Assembly: GCA_003952965.2 (NCBI GenBank)
Contig: CM025854.1
Location: 8,071,077-8,135,076, forward strand
DNA: 64,000 nt
Reading direction: 5' to 3'
Source of the DNA: Morella rubra
Lineage: Eukaryota; Streptophyta; Magnoliopsida; Fagales; Myricaceae
Part shown: positions 1-11,627 of the stretch, piece by piece
Layout of the letters: every line of letters begins with the position of its first letter
Numbering within the stretch: the first letter of the stretch is position 1
Made by a program: the position numbers and the translations under genes
Notes under the pieces: generated by a model
The model's database searches: none
What the model was told of the DNA's origin: nothing
The model's input: the letters and a program-made list of their open reading frames with translations, nothing else

Positions 1-641
1 GAGAACTACACAGAATGGTAGATTGAAATCTTTTACATGCTAAGGAGTCATCAAATTCATTCTTTGCATCCTCAGATTCAGATCATATTGCTTGGCATAT
101 CTTCTATTATCGCCTAAATCACGAAGGCCAACATAACCCATAAGAAAGGACACTTTCTTGATAATTTATCAACCAAACAGTCTTGCAAATTCCTCCAACC
201 ATTTTCCTACTAATTCATGCTTTGGCTGAGAACAAAATTTTGGTATTTTTCTACCCAATGCATTTTTATGTCCTTCGGCTTCATAAATAATTGCTCCACT
301 TAGACCATTCTCATAAAAGCACAGTTGAGATTTTAGATGCCATGCGCCACAAGCTCACTGAATGAACAACACGTACCTAAATACTATGAACATCATACCT
401 GTTTTGCAGTGACAATGGTTTCAAAGAAGTACAGTGTCTCAGAGTGAAGTGAAGAGTGACAACTTTCAAAGAGCTTCGACGAAGTGGACATTTCATCAAC
501 ATCAAGAGGTGGGAGATGCCGTTAGAGAAGCCACTATATGGTTTTCTGCAAAGCCCTACCTTCACCATCCAGTTCTTCTATTGTATCTAGTTTCACTGTG
601 TTTGAGATTTTTGGGAAGAGTGGAGGAGGTGGATCGCTGCG
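1..641. other. intergenic, no gene recognised
   Basis: AT-rich sequence with only short open frames on both strands. None resembles a known protein and I see no convincing splice structure. It lies just upstream of the first recognisable codons of a decayed Mutator-like transposase, so part of it may be that element's 5' region. I could not find its terminal inverted repeat. Confidence 0.4.
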
Positions 642-3009
642 ATGGGTAGTGGTGGATCTGACAGTGATGACGCCCTACTAGTAAAGGAATATCCAGAATT
701 TACTGAGAATCTGGATCAGCCTGGCGAGGTGAAATTTGAAAATGGCCTTATTTTTCCTACTACAAAGCACTTACGCAAGGCCTTATAAAGGTATTCAGTC
801 TACAACACTTCGACTATATTTATTTGAAAAATGATAAGATCAAAGTATCACCCCGATGCATGGAGTATGAATGCGAGTTCTACATCTTTGCCTTGAAGAT
901 GAGTTACTTTGATGGGATCTAGATTAAGTCTTAGATTCCTGAGAATACGTGTGGTGCACAATATAAAAACAAAAAGTGCAATGTGTAGTTCTTGGCACTT
1001 CAATATCTTCCAATGTTCAGATATCAACCTAACTGGTATGTTCAAGCAATGAAGGTCAAATACTTCGAGACTTCAATGTTGATGTGTCCATACCCTGTTG
1101 CTACAGAGCTAAAAAGTTAGCACATGTGATGGTCCATGGGAATCAATCTGAACAATTCAAATACATAGCACAATATGATCGAGCGTTGGAAAGGTGGCAA
1201 CAGGGAACTAGTGTGGTTATTTGCAAAACTAAGGATTTTTTAAGAGGCTTTACATCTACCTTGCAGTGTGCAAGACGGGTTTAAAGTATTGTAGACCGAT
1301 TATATGTGTAGACAGATGTCATTTGGAGGGTCAATTTGGAGGGCAGCTACTATGTGGTATAGGGCAAGACAAGAACAACGATATGTTTCCGATTGCATAT
1401 GCAATGGTTGAGGCAGAGACTTAGGATTCCTGGAGCTAATTCTATGGGCTGCTGTTGGGTGACATTGGGCTTGTTGAGGAGAATGGATAGACCTTTATGA
1501 GTGATAGGCAGATGGTATGACGCCTTGACATATTATACTTACTTATCTAACATTTTTGTTTATTATCAATACAATATTGGATACGTTGATACTATTTTTG
1601 TTTCTTACATGGCATGAGACTAACGTTTGAAAATGAATATCTTGATATGGTTCATCGATGTTGTCTTTGCCATATCCATGCGAACTTGAAGTCAAATGGA
1701 TATAAGGGGAAAGAGTTCAAGGATGTGTTGTGGGCTACTGCAACTTCAACTTCAACAAACTAGACTAATTTTGATGTTGTTATAAAGCCTATTGAGACAG
1801 TGAACCCGAGTATGCATCAGTCCCTTAGAAAGATCAATCTAGCTCTATGGTCGAGACACGGGTTCGGTTTAGGTTATAAAGTGACATATTTTTGAATAAC
1901 CTAGCCCAATCCTTCAATGCATGGATCAAAGATGCGCGTGACAAACTCGTGATTGCAATGCTTGAAATGATTCGACAACAACTGGTGCAAAGGTTTCATA
2001 AAAAATGGGTAGGAGCCGAGGCAGGACTCCCACAAACACCTAACGTGCTATGTTCGAAGATATTCAACTGTTGGAGAAGATCAAGATTGATTCTCAGATA
2101 TGTGTATGCTAATGGAAAAATGGTCTTCAGTTTGAAGTAGACTATATGTATAGATTTCGCTGAGTTGTGGATTGGAATGTCATGGCGTTCTCTTCTGGTA
2201 AGTGAAAACTCAGTGGAATTCCATGCATCCACACTTGCTTTGCGATATACCTCCTTAAACATCGACCTGAAGCGTAATGTCACCAACTATTATCGCTTCG
2301 CCACTTACTTAAAGTCATACAAGCAAGGCATAGAAGTTATGTCGGGACAGAGGAATGGCCTCAATATGCCACTGATGTCATACTGCCATTTTTTTGAGGT
2401 TCAACCTGAAAGGCCAAGGAAAGCTAGAATGAGGAAACTAGATAAGTTGCTAGTGCATACAAAATTAGTCATTGCAGTTATGTTGTGAAATGTGGAAACT
2501 GTGGAATGAAAGGTCACAATGCACGCGCATGCCCTCACCTCGAAAACTCAACAAAAAAGTTTGGAAGAAAAAGACAAAAAACACGGATGTTAGGCAAGAA
2601 GAAGTTGTTACTTCGGCTATAAGGATGGTATTTTTGTTGTTTTCTCTATCATTACTTGTATGTCACGGCAATTTTCATATAACATTTATTCTTTTCCTTC
2701 CATGTAGGACCCTAATGATTCAGCATCAAGGGGTGGTAGCAGAGGCAGAGTCAATTGGAAAGGAAATGAAAGAGGAAGGGGAATGGAAGAGGAGCTGGAA
2801 GGGCAAGAGGTAGGACGGGCAACGAATGTGTTGGTAGGGTCGATGACCTGGTAATAAGCTTTTATTTTTCATATAACGTATTCAGTCGCATTCTGAAAAT
2901 TTTCATGTCATAACGAGCGTGGTCATTTTTTGATCTTTTGTAGAGTACACTTGAGTCAGTTCCACTAGACCCACCAAATTTGGGTATTGAAGTGTCTCAG
3001 CAAAACTGA
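642..3009 (+). pseudogene. Mutator-like (MuDR/MULE) transposase pseudogene
   Basis: Relic of a cut-and-paste Mutator-like transposase. Near 642 it opens with MGSGGSDSDD and an N-terminal domain containing FPTTKHLRKAL. It continues with CYRAKKLAHVMVHGN and QFKYIAQYDRALERW (1100-1190), then the DDE region with GQFGGQLLCGIGQD, DMFPIAYAMVEAET and FMSDRQM (about 1330-1515). A GT..AG intron follows (about 1516-1617). Further on are HIHANLKSNGYKGKEF and NNLAQSFNAWIKDARDKLV, and a CCHC zinc knuckle (KCGNCGMKGHNARACPH, about 2490-2540). A second intron (about 2626-2705) precedes an Arg/Gly-rich tail, and a last small exon ends at TGA 3007-3009. Frameshifts and stops occur throughout, so it cannot encode an active enzyme. 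The 3' part is repeated at 5283-5706. Confidence 0.85.
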
Positions 3010-4290
3010 TTGTAACAAAATATGGATATGTTTTCGATTTTTTTTTAATGCCATAATGTGTCCAGATATTTATATATATATTGGAAAAGCTTGTAATTTT
3101 GAAGGACTTTTCTTTTTACTAGTTTGGATGTGCAAACTGTTATGGTTACTGACATGGAAGTAACTTAGAGCTGACATTTTGAAACATGACCAGCTACTGA
3201 ATTGGTGGTTGGTTTTTTATGTGCAATTACTGATACATGAGCTACTGAGGTGGTGCAAAGAAAGAGGACTTCTATAGTGTGGAGAGACTTCAAAGTAGTA
3301 GTTAAAGATGGTGCAAAAAAAGCTAAATGCAACTATTGCAAAGGAATATTTTATGTTCCTCCTTCAAGTGCTACTACTACGTTTCACAGACATTTAAAAA
3401 TTATCTTTCACAGTTGGCTTGTAGTAACAAGCAAAAGGTTTAGCTATCGACACAATGAAACTAGAAAATCTAAGCTCAATGGCAAACTTCACTTATTATG
3501 TGAAAAATGTAAGGGAACTTATAATGTGTATTTCAACAAATCACTAGACTTGTGGCCAATGATTATAGGCAAATAATATAATCATGAATGAAGTGTTCTT
3601 TATTTGTGCCTAAATATTTATAATTCAATTTAATTGTTTATTCTAATATTTTTGTTAAAATTGTCTAATTTTCAAGGAAGCAATTCTACAATTAAGGTGT
3701 ATATTAGTAAATCTTTTTTATCCTTTTTGTTTGATGCTAACTAGTTGCTCTCATCTAACGTGTTGTATAAGTTATTTTTATTACCCTTCCTCATAGCTAA
3801 TACTGAGATAGAGTGGTTCTTTTTATTTATATTCAAGAAACAATATGTTGTTTTTACTTATCCAAACGGTCTTTTTCATAACTAACAGATCTTATTTGCT
3901 GATTTACGAATCTCTAAAATTGTTCCTTTTGATGTAGTATGCTAGAGTACTTTAAGTTTACTCATGGAAGACCTGATATCTAATCATGAAAAAACAATTG
4001 AGCAGCCTTGTCAATTGTGATAGTGATAATTATGGGAATCGTGAATACAAAGGGGAAGGTACAGGGAACAAACCTAGTGCCATTGATGATCCGCAAAAGT
4101 ATGCATTGAAAGAAAGAAGACTTCTAAGGTATGGAAAGACTTCAAAGTAGTAGTTAAAGGTGGTGCAATGCAACTATTGCAAAGAATATTTTATGTTCCT
4201 CCTTCAAGTGCTACTACTACATTCCATATAAATTTGAAAATTGTCTTTCACAGTTGGCTTGAAGTAACAAGCAAAAGTTTCTAGCTATAG
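2585..4290 (+). repeat. direct duplication, copy 1 (MULE 3' end + hAT 5' end)
   Basis: This stretch is nearly identical to 5283-7056. It spans the junction between the MULE transposase tail and the BED-finger part of an hAT transposase, so the duplication happened after the two elements became neighbours. Copy 1 is shorter. It lacks about 34 bp near 3190, about 13 bp near 3223 and 3 bp near 3553. It also lacks short pieces near 4004, 4106 and 4168, and some of these disrupt the second BED-finger frame. Confidence 0.85.
3250..3576 (+). pseudogene. hAT transposase BED-finger fragment (copy 1)
   Basis: Open fragment of 108 residues that reads as the N-terminal BED zinc finger of an Ac/RICESLEEPER-type hAT transposase. 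It has the aromatic lead IVWRDFKVVV, the CNYC pair, the TTTFHRHLK segment with the histidine ligand, and a further His a few residues later. The BED finger binds element DNA in active hAT transposases. Only the finger and a little downstream sequence are present before a stop. A second, more damaged BED finger follows near 4105-4280. The better preserved copy is at 5993-6298. Confidence 0.75.
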
Positions 4291-5282
4291 GAAAATCTGG
4301 GACGAATGTGATGGTAGACGCTGATAGGCCCTGGTAATAAGTAGAAATTTTTCATAGTAAACTAATTCTAGAGGAAAGCATTCTGAGATTGGGCTAGTTG
4401 CATCAAACGAGTCTGGTCATTTTTGTTATGCTTTTGTGAAGATGTGGAAACTGTCAGAATTCCACAATGACCCACCAAATTTGGGTCACCCCAAAACTGA
4501 ATCCAACATAAAAAATATGGAAGATGTAGACGATTTTTTTTTAATGGAATTGGGCAAGATAGAATTGTTGAAAACTTCGGTAATTTTATAAGGATGGTAT
4601 TTTTGTTGTTTTTGGATGTGCAAACTGTTATGTATGTTACGGCAATTTTCATATAACACTTTATTCTTTTCCTTCATTTTGAATGTAGGAAGGTGATAAT
4701 GATGTCAGCATCAAGGGGTGGTAGCTGAGGCAGAGTCAATTGGAAAGGAAATGATTTTTAAGGAACATGGGACTGAGGAGCTGGAAGGGCAAGAGGTAGG
4801 ACGGGCTATAGTGTGGAGTTGGTACTTCAAAGTCGATGTTAAACCTGGTAATAAAGCTAAATATTTTTCATATAACGTATTCAGTTATGTTTCTGAAAAT
4901 TTTCATGTCATACTACGAGCGTGGAGATTTAAAAATTATCTTTCACAGTTGGCTTGTAGTAACAAGCAAAAGGTTTAGCTATTGTAGAGAAAACACTTGA
5001 GTCAGTTCCACTAGACCCACCAAATTTGTGGGAAAAATGTGAAGGAACTCAGCAAAACTATTTCAACAAAATCATATATGTTTTCGATTTCTCTTCAATG
5101 GCATGCATACTTGTGCGTCTGAAATGATATTTAAAGTCATATAGAATTATGTCAGAGGAATTCAATATGCCACTGATGTCATACTGCCATTTTTTTGAGG
5201 TTCAACCTAGCTAGAATTAGATAAATGGATTGCAGTTATGTTGTGAAATGTGGAAACTTAACCTACTCAACAAAAAAGTTTG
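4291..5282 (+). other. mosaic of scrambled repeat fragments between two duplicate copies
   Basis: About 1 kb that is neither unique sequence nor a clean third copy. Short blocks, often 8-40 bp, alternate between the MULE tail (2310-2590 and 2700-3010) and the hAT BED region (3290-3540), with base-level blending at the joins. At 4690, for example, a piece resembling the extra DNA of copy 2 near 5888 is merged with the start of the MULE tail exon. At 4825-4865 the phrase for the BED finger is merged with the MULE exon end. Possible explanations are an assembly consensus drawn from two misaligned repeats, or repeated template switching. No intact gene is present. Confidence 0.7.
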
Positions 5283-7056
5283 GATGTTAGGCAAGAAGAA
5301 GTTGTTACTTCGGCTATAAGGATGGTATTTTTGTTGTTTTCTCTATCATTACTTGTATGTCACGGCAATTTTCATATAACATTTATTCTTTTCCTTCCAT
5401 GTAGGACCCTAATGATTCAGCATCAAGGGGTGGTAGCAGAGGCAGAGTCAATTGGAAAGGAAATGAAAGAGGAAGGGGAATGGAAGAGGAGCTGGAAGGG
5501 CAAGAGGTAGGACGGGCAACGAATGTGTTGGTAGGGTCGATGACCTGGTAATAAGCTTTTATTTTTCATATAACGTATTCAGTCGCATTCTGAAAATTTT
5601 CATGTCATAACGAGCGTGGTCATTTTTTGATCTTTTGTAGAGTACACTTGAGTCAGTTCCACTAGACCCACCAAATTTGGGTATTGAAGTGTCTCAGCAA
5701 AACTGATTGTAACAAAATATGGATATGTTTTCGATTTTTTTTTAATGCCATAATGTGTCCAGATATTTATATATATATTGGAAAAGCTTGTAATTTTGAA
5801 GGACTTTTCTTTTTACTAGTTTGGATGTGCAAACTGTTATGGTTACTGACATGGAAGTAACTTAGAGCTGACATTTTGAAACATGACAAGGTGATATTAT
5901 GTTATGTTGGAAGTTATATTACAGCTACTGAATTGGTGGTTGGTTTTTTATGTGCATTTTGATTTTTAATTACTGATACATGAGCTACTGAGGTGGTGCA
6001 AAGAAAGAGGACTTCTATAGTGTGGAGAGACTTCAAAGTAGTAGTTAAAGATGGTGCAAAAAAAGCTAAATGCAACTATTGCAAAGGAATATTTTATGTT
6101 CCTCCTTCAAGTGCTACTACTACGTTTCACAGACATTTAAAAATTATCTTTCACAGTTGGCTTGTAGTAACAAGCAAAAGGTTTAGCTATCGACACAATG
6201 AAACTAGAAAATCTAAGCTCAATGGCAAACTTCACTTATTATGTGAAAAATGTAAGGGAACTTATAATGTGTATTTCAACAAATCACTAGACTTGTGATG
6301 CCAATGATTATAGGCAAATAATATAATCATGAATGAAGTGTTCTTTATTTGTGCCTAAATATTTATAATTCAATTTAATTGTTTATTCTAATATTTTTGT
6401 TAAAATTGTCTAATTTTCAAGGAAGCAATTCTACAATTAAGGTGTATATTAGTAAATCTTTTTTATCCTTTTTGTTTGATGCTAACTAGTTGCTCCCATC
6501 TAACGTGTTGTATAAGTTATTTTTATTACCCTTCCTCATAGCTAATACTGAGATTGAGTGGTTCTTTTTATTTATATTCAAGAAACAATATGTTGTTTTT
6601 ACTTATCCAAACGGTCTTTTTCATAACTAACAGATCTTATTTGCTGATTTACGAATCTCTAAAATTGTTCCTTTTGATGTAGTATGCTAGAGTACTTTAA
6701 GTTTACTCATGGAAGACCTGATATCTAATCATGAAAAAACAATTGAGGCTAGCCTTGTCAATTGTGATAGTGATAATTATGGGAATCGTGAATACAAAGG
6801 GGAAGGTACAGGGAACAAACCTAGTGCCATTGATGATCCGCAAAAGTATGCATTCCAAAGAAAGTCTAAAAAGAAGACTTCTAAGGTATGGAAAGACTTC
6901 AAAGTAGTAGTTAAAGGTGGTGCAAAGAAAGTTAAATGCAACTATTGCAAAGAAATATTTTATGTTCCTCCTTCAAGTGCTACTACTACATTCCATATAA
7001 ATTTGAAAATTGTCTTTCACAGTTGGCTTGAAGTAACAAGCAAAAGTTTCTAGCTA
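5283..7056 (+). repeat. direct duplication, copy 2 (MULE 3' end + hAT 5' end)
   Basis: Second, longer copy of the unit seen at 2585-4290. Its 5' end repeats the MULE transposase intron and Arg/Gly-rich tail (5283-5706), and its 3' end repeats the hAT BED-finger region. It then continues directly into the rest of the hAT transposase, which copy 1 does not. Copy 2 is therefore the one attached to the original hAT body. The near identity implies a recent duplication or an assembly artefact. Confidence 0.85.
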
Positions 7057-8766
7057 TCAACGCAGTAGGGCCAAAAAATCTAAGCTTAATGGCAAACTTC
7101 ACTTATGATGTGAAAAAGAAAAGGGAACTTACTTCGCATGTGATACTCTATCATGAATATCCTTTCATGGGAATGGAACATCCTTTGTTTAAAAAATTCA
7201 TGAAGGCAAACACTCCATATTGGCAAAAGATAAGTCTTGCTACAACAAAAAATAATTGCATATCTACTTATGAAATAGAGAAAAGAAAGGTAAAAACACT
7301 AAAAAGGGTATAAACAGAGTGAATATAACAACAAACATGTGGTCTTCGGGTCAAAAGATTTCGTACATGGTTGTTACATGTCATTTTGTAGATTTTGATT
7401 GGTGCTTACAAAAACGAGTTTGAATTTTTGTAATATCCCACCTTCACATTATGAGGTTATTGTTGTTGATTCTCTTCGAAAAAATTCCACTGATTGGGGG
7501 ATTGAGAATAAGGTTTCAAGTATTATGGTTGACAATACTAGATATAATGATATTGCTATTGGAGTTCTCAAAGATATTTTTTGCATTGAAAAATAAATTA
7601 TTTGTTTGGGGACAACTTTTTCATGTACGTTGCAGTGCACATATAACATATTTGTTGGTGCAAAATGGCCTTAGTGATATTGGTGACATTGTTGATTGCG
7701 TTCGAGATGGTGTGAAATACTTAGTAGCATCAAAGTCTTGAATCAAGTAATTTGGTGAGATTTCAAAACAACTGCAATTATCTTTAAAAAAAAATAAACT
7801 CATTTTAGATGTTCATACTCATTGGAATATCACTTATTTAATGTTGGCAGCAGCTTTAGAGTTTGAAGAAGTATTCTCAAGATTTGAAGATAGAGATCAA
7901 GGCTTTCAATATGTTCCTAGTGCTAAAGATCATATAAAAGTGAAATATGTGTGTCAAAATTTGGAGGTTTTCAATAAGGTGAGAAATATTATCTCGAGAA
8001 GTGAGTATCCAGCTTCAAACTTATTTTTCCCTGTAGTATGGAGAGTAAAATATGTGTTAAATAAGAAATCTATAGGAAAAAATAATTAGATTAGAGCAAT
8101 GGTTAAGAAAATAAATTCCAAGTTTGAGAAGTATTGGGGTGAATGTAATTAACTTATGGTAATAGTTGCAGTTTTAAATCGAAGGTTAAAAATAATGCTT
8201 GGTCGGTTTTGCTTTCTAGAAACTTATTCGAAAACTGAAGCCACTAAAAATATTGGTATGGTCCTTAAAATTTTACATGAGCTGTATGATGAATACGTTG
8301 AAGATTTTAACTCATCCCAAATCCATGTAGAGCAAAATAGACATGAAAATGTTCGAAAAATATGTTTTTCTAGTGATAACTCTGTTGATGCTATTGGGAG
8401 GAAGGTTAAGAGTGATAGATCAATGTTTCAATCATTTGTTGGAAGTGTTAACACTATTGGACCCACAAAATCAGATTTGGATTTATGTTTAGTTTAAAGT
8501 GCATATGTTTGTGGTGAAGGCTCGAATTTGAATTTTGATGTTTGGAGTGGCAGAAAGCCAATAATTTGAAGCACCGCATTCTATCCAAGATGGCATGGGA
8601 TATCTTGTCAATTCCTATTGTAGCAGTGTCTTCAAAGTCTACATTTAATGCTGGTGGTAGAGTAATTTACCGATATCATGCATCCTTATCCGCTAAAATG
8701 GTGCAAATATTATTATGTTGTGCTGATTGGTTTGAGTACTTAATGGTCTTAAAAAGTCATCTATTG
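5993..8766 (+). pseudogene. hAT (Ac/RICESLEEPER-like) transposase pseudogene
   Basis: Degenerate hAT transposase in several frames. Order of recognisable parts: a BED finger (5993-6180, CNYC..HRH); a second BED finger (about 6870-7053) in which the FHRHLK motif reads FHINLK, losing a ligand His; VILYHEYPFMGMEHPLF and FKKFMKANTPYW (about 7140-7225); WGIENKVSSIMVDN with a catalytic-type Asp (about 7495-7540); LFHVRCSAHITYLLVQNGL (about 7618-7675); HTHWNITYLMLAAALEFEEVF (about 7816-7875); and the C-terminal hATC dimerisation region WDILSIPIVAVSSKSTFNAG (about 8600-8660). Stops and frameshifts separate the segments, for example after 7596, 7741 and 8089. Two BED fingers in one element indicate an internal exon duplication. 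I could not find the terminal inverted repeats. Confidence 0.85.
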
Positions 8767-10118
8767 TAAGTATAAATTTTACTTAGAATTTTGTTTCTTT
8801 TACTAAACTAATTATTTAACAAATTGTTATCAAGTTACTTATTGCCTTGTTTTGTTTTATAGAGGAAAGAGTCGACATATACAGAGATTATGCTACCTTG
8901 GTTGGGTGAATTCTAGCAACTGTTTGCTTTCTTTTTATCATTTTATCGATTAATTCTTTGGTTTTATTCAATATTTATTTTTGTGATGGTTTTTGTGTTA
9001 CATGTGCTTGGGAATTGACCCTTTTAGTTGTTTTTTTTATTGTGAAATCTTAGTTAAAGTATAGAGCAGTTGGATGCATTTTTGGAAAATTGTGTACTCA
9101 TTGAGACAATTAAAGTTGTTGGAAAATGGAGTATTGCTTGGCGTTCTATGTTTTTTTTTTAAGCCTTATTGTACAAAGTGTTCCCATTAATTACGCGTTT
9201 GACTTATGCTCCTAACTTAGTAGAAAAATTACTGGCTTGTAGTATTTTTTGAATGCCTGATTGGTTATAAGGTTGTTCTCATTACCATGTAATTATGACA
9301 TTGATGTTTTGCGTGCTATATTTTTTGTGAAAGCCTCAATGTATAGAATGGAGAACTTCTTATTATTTTGTAGTACACTTCTATTGGTTAGTACATTTTA
9401 TTTTTTTTTTACTAAGCAATAGATTAGACCATTTAGCTATTACTATTGTGATGATCACAAATTAAGATTATGTATGGTAATTTCAAATCTTGAAAAGGTT
9501 CTCCCTAACTTTAAAAGCACAAAACAAGCTCAAGCTGAGCTCGTTTGTTTGTTCTGTGTTGAGCTCAAGCTCATTTAAAATTTAGCGAGTCAAGTTTGAA
9601 CAAAGGTTTTAAAGCTTTACTTGAGCTGGAGTTGAACTAGAACTCTTGTATGTATTAAATGAGCAAAGTTCTAACATTCACTACTTGGCTCATTTAGAGG
9701 CCTAGATCCAACCAAGCCCTGTGTCAAAATTGTAGTGGACTGAAATGAAGGAAATTGTTGCTATCTCTTTGAGCCGGAAACGGATGATAGGCCCCAGAAA
9801 ATTTTCCTTGGTTGTTGGATAACCGACCAAAGTGCAATGAACTGTATCTATTTCGTTTTTAATCAAATGAACTCGCACTTACCCAAAATAAAAATAAAAA
9901 AACTTGTGCTTTCCTGTAGAAGAGCCAAAAATGCGAGAGACCAACACACTGAAGACCAACAAGGACAAAGGCAGTGGCTGCAGCTATACCTGCATACCCA
10001 TTTTCTTCATTCTGCCACAAACAAAGAATACGGACATGGGCATTATTTTAAAAATAATAATTAGTGGGGATTCAAACAAGAAAAGAAGCAAAACTTAACC
10101 CTAAAAGCGTGAAAATTT
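8767..10118. other. intergenic, hAT 3' flank and low-complexity repeat
   Basis: T-rich sequence downstream of the hAT relic without any convincing gene. At about 9515-9690 there is a repetitive stretch built on alternating AGCTC and GAGCT motifs (GCTCAAGCTGAGCTCG and similar), a pattern common in plant repeat DNA. Short open frames at 9837-10098 have no recognisable family signature. Confidence 0.45.
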
Positions 10119-11350
10119 GTGTGCATGCTGAAGACGGAAGGTAACATGGGCTTGAGACTGATGGAGGACTTAAATGAAGATGTAGTAGCAAAAATAAAAA
10201 ATGGCATGGAAGATAGCTACGGGTACAATTCGTTGTGGACCAAGATCCTAAAGTCGAGATACATAAAGGAAGGAAGCTTCTGGGAAGCAGACACAGGAAC
10301 GAACCCTCATGGATTTGGCAGAGCATCCTTCAGGTAAGAAAATTTTAGGAGCATGGTATGTGCTCTTTGATTGGGAATGGACAGAATATGAAGGCATGGA
10401 ATAGCCCCCTAGATCCCGTTCGTCACAAGCTTTAAACCAACAAATAGGGAGGAGATTGTTGACAAGGATGAGGAGCTGAGAGTGAGTGATATGTCGCACC
10501 AAGAATACCTGGATGGAATCTCATAAAAAGGTAAGGAATCTCTATAATGAAGAGTGAGTGGAAGCCTTAGAAAAGATCTAATTACCAGTGGAAGAGAGGG
10601 GGCTACACTTATCTGGAACCCTGAAAGCTCTGAAAATTTCTTTGTAAAATCCATTTACAGAGAAATTGTGAAAGCACAAAGTGCAGGATATCAACAGCTT
10701 GAATGGAAGGAATGGTCAAAGATGCGAATCCATGAAAGAGTAAAGCTTTTACTGTGAACGGTTATATATAGGAAATTTCTACGAGAAGAAGGATAACGAT
10801 TCAAACTAAACATATTAAATACAGACAGGTCCAAACGGATAGTCAAAATTAAATCTTAGTACATGAGCATACTACCTCAATTAATGAGTAGAAGTTGACC
10901 CGCGATTGAGATTCAATCCGTTTCATTAATTGAGGTGACATGTTAATGGGGAACAGATTGACATTAAATCATTTTTGAAGAAAATTAGTTGCGAGAACAC
11001 GAAGGTGTGGCAGCACAAAAAGAGAGATGGCATAGAGTACCCCACTTCCTCAAATGATCAAAGTAAACATTGATGTTGCTGTAAGATAATCCTTTTCCGT
11101 GGCAGGTGCATGTGGTGATACGTGATCACACAGGAAAGATGAAGGGAATGGCAGCCGTAAAACTAGAATGCATGGATGAGGGAGACTCGTCGATGGTGGT
11201 CAATGGGCCTTTTCCAGAACAACTACTGAATCTACTGGAATAGAATCCATGAGGGTACTCTCTAAATGGGCCTGGACCAAACCGCATTACCGAGAGCACG
11301 ACCCGATGTTTTATTAGCCGTTTGACATGCACTAAACGAGCACAAAGCCG
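10119..11350 (+). pseudogene. LINE-type non-LTR retrotransposon ORF2 remnant
   Basis: C-terminal remains of a plant L1-like ORF2. Residues such as GLRLMEDLNEDVVAKIKNG, SLWTKILKSRYIKEGSFWEA and GTNPHGFGRASF (about 10148-10335) match the segment just after the reverse transcriptase. The frame at 10554-10757 (ATLIWNPESSENFFVKSIYR, then a Trp/Lys-rich run ending MRIHERVKLLL) matches the zinc-binding zf-RVT region. Around 11050-11160 the phrases VNIDVA and DVIRDHTGKMKGMAAVKLEC are the start of the RNase H domain. Multiple stops and deletions make it inactive. The relic stops within about 60-100 bp of the psbX promoter elements. Confidence 0.75.
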
Positions 11351-11390
11351 AACTATGGAAAGCCTGAACAAATTGTAAAAGCTGATGGTG

Positions 11391-11460
11391 ATTGGGCCAA
11401 AAGGATAACCTTATCCCATGGTGTCGAATGGAAAAGTTGCCACGTAGGACAGAGATAAAG
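11391..11460 (+). promoter_or_regulatory. light-type promoter elements of psbX (I-box palindrome, ACGT core)
   Basis: Upstream of psbX are an inverted-repeat I-box GGATAACCTTATCC (11403-11416), an ACGT-core element GCCACGTAGG (11439-11448), another GATAAAG (11454-11460) and an ATTGG CCAAT-type box (11391-11395). GATAA/I-box and ACGT/G-box pairs are a known signature of light-regulated nuclear photosynthesis genes. No clear TATA box is visible. A pyrimidine-rich stretch at about 11475-11500 may mark the start region, as is common in photosystem gene promoters. Function is inferred from motif content. Confidence 0.55.
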
Positions 11461-11627
11461 ATCGACAAATATTTCCACCCCTCCCTCCATCGCCTCTATC
11501 TTAGTCCACTCATTCCCTCTCAACCAAAAAAACTCATTACCTAAAACCTTCTCTTTCAATTGAGAGCTGAGAAATTCGCATAAAGACGCAGTTGGGTGCA
11601 GAGAGGGGAGAGAGCTAAGAGTGAGAT

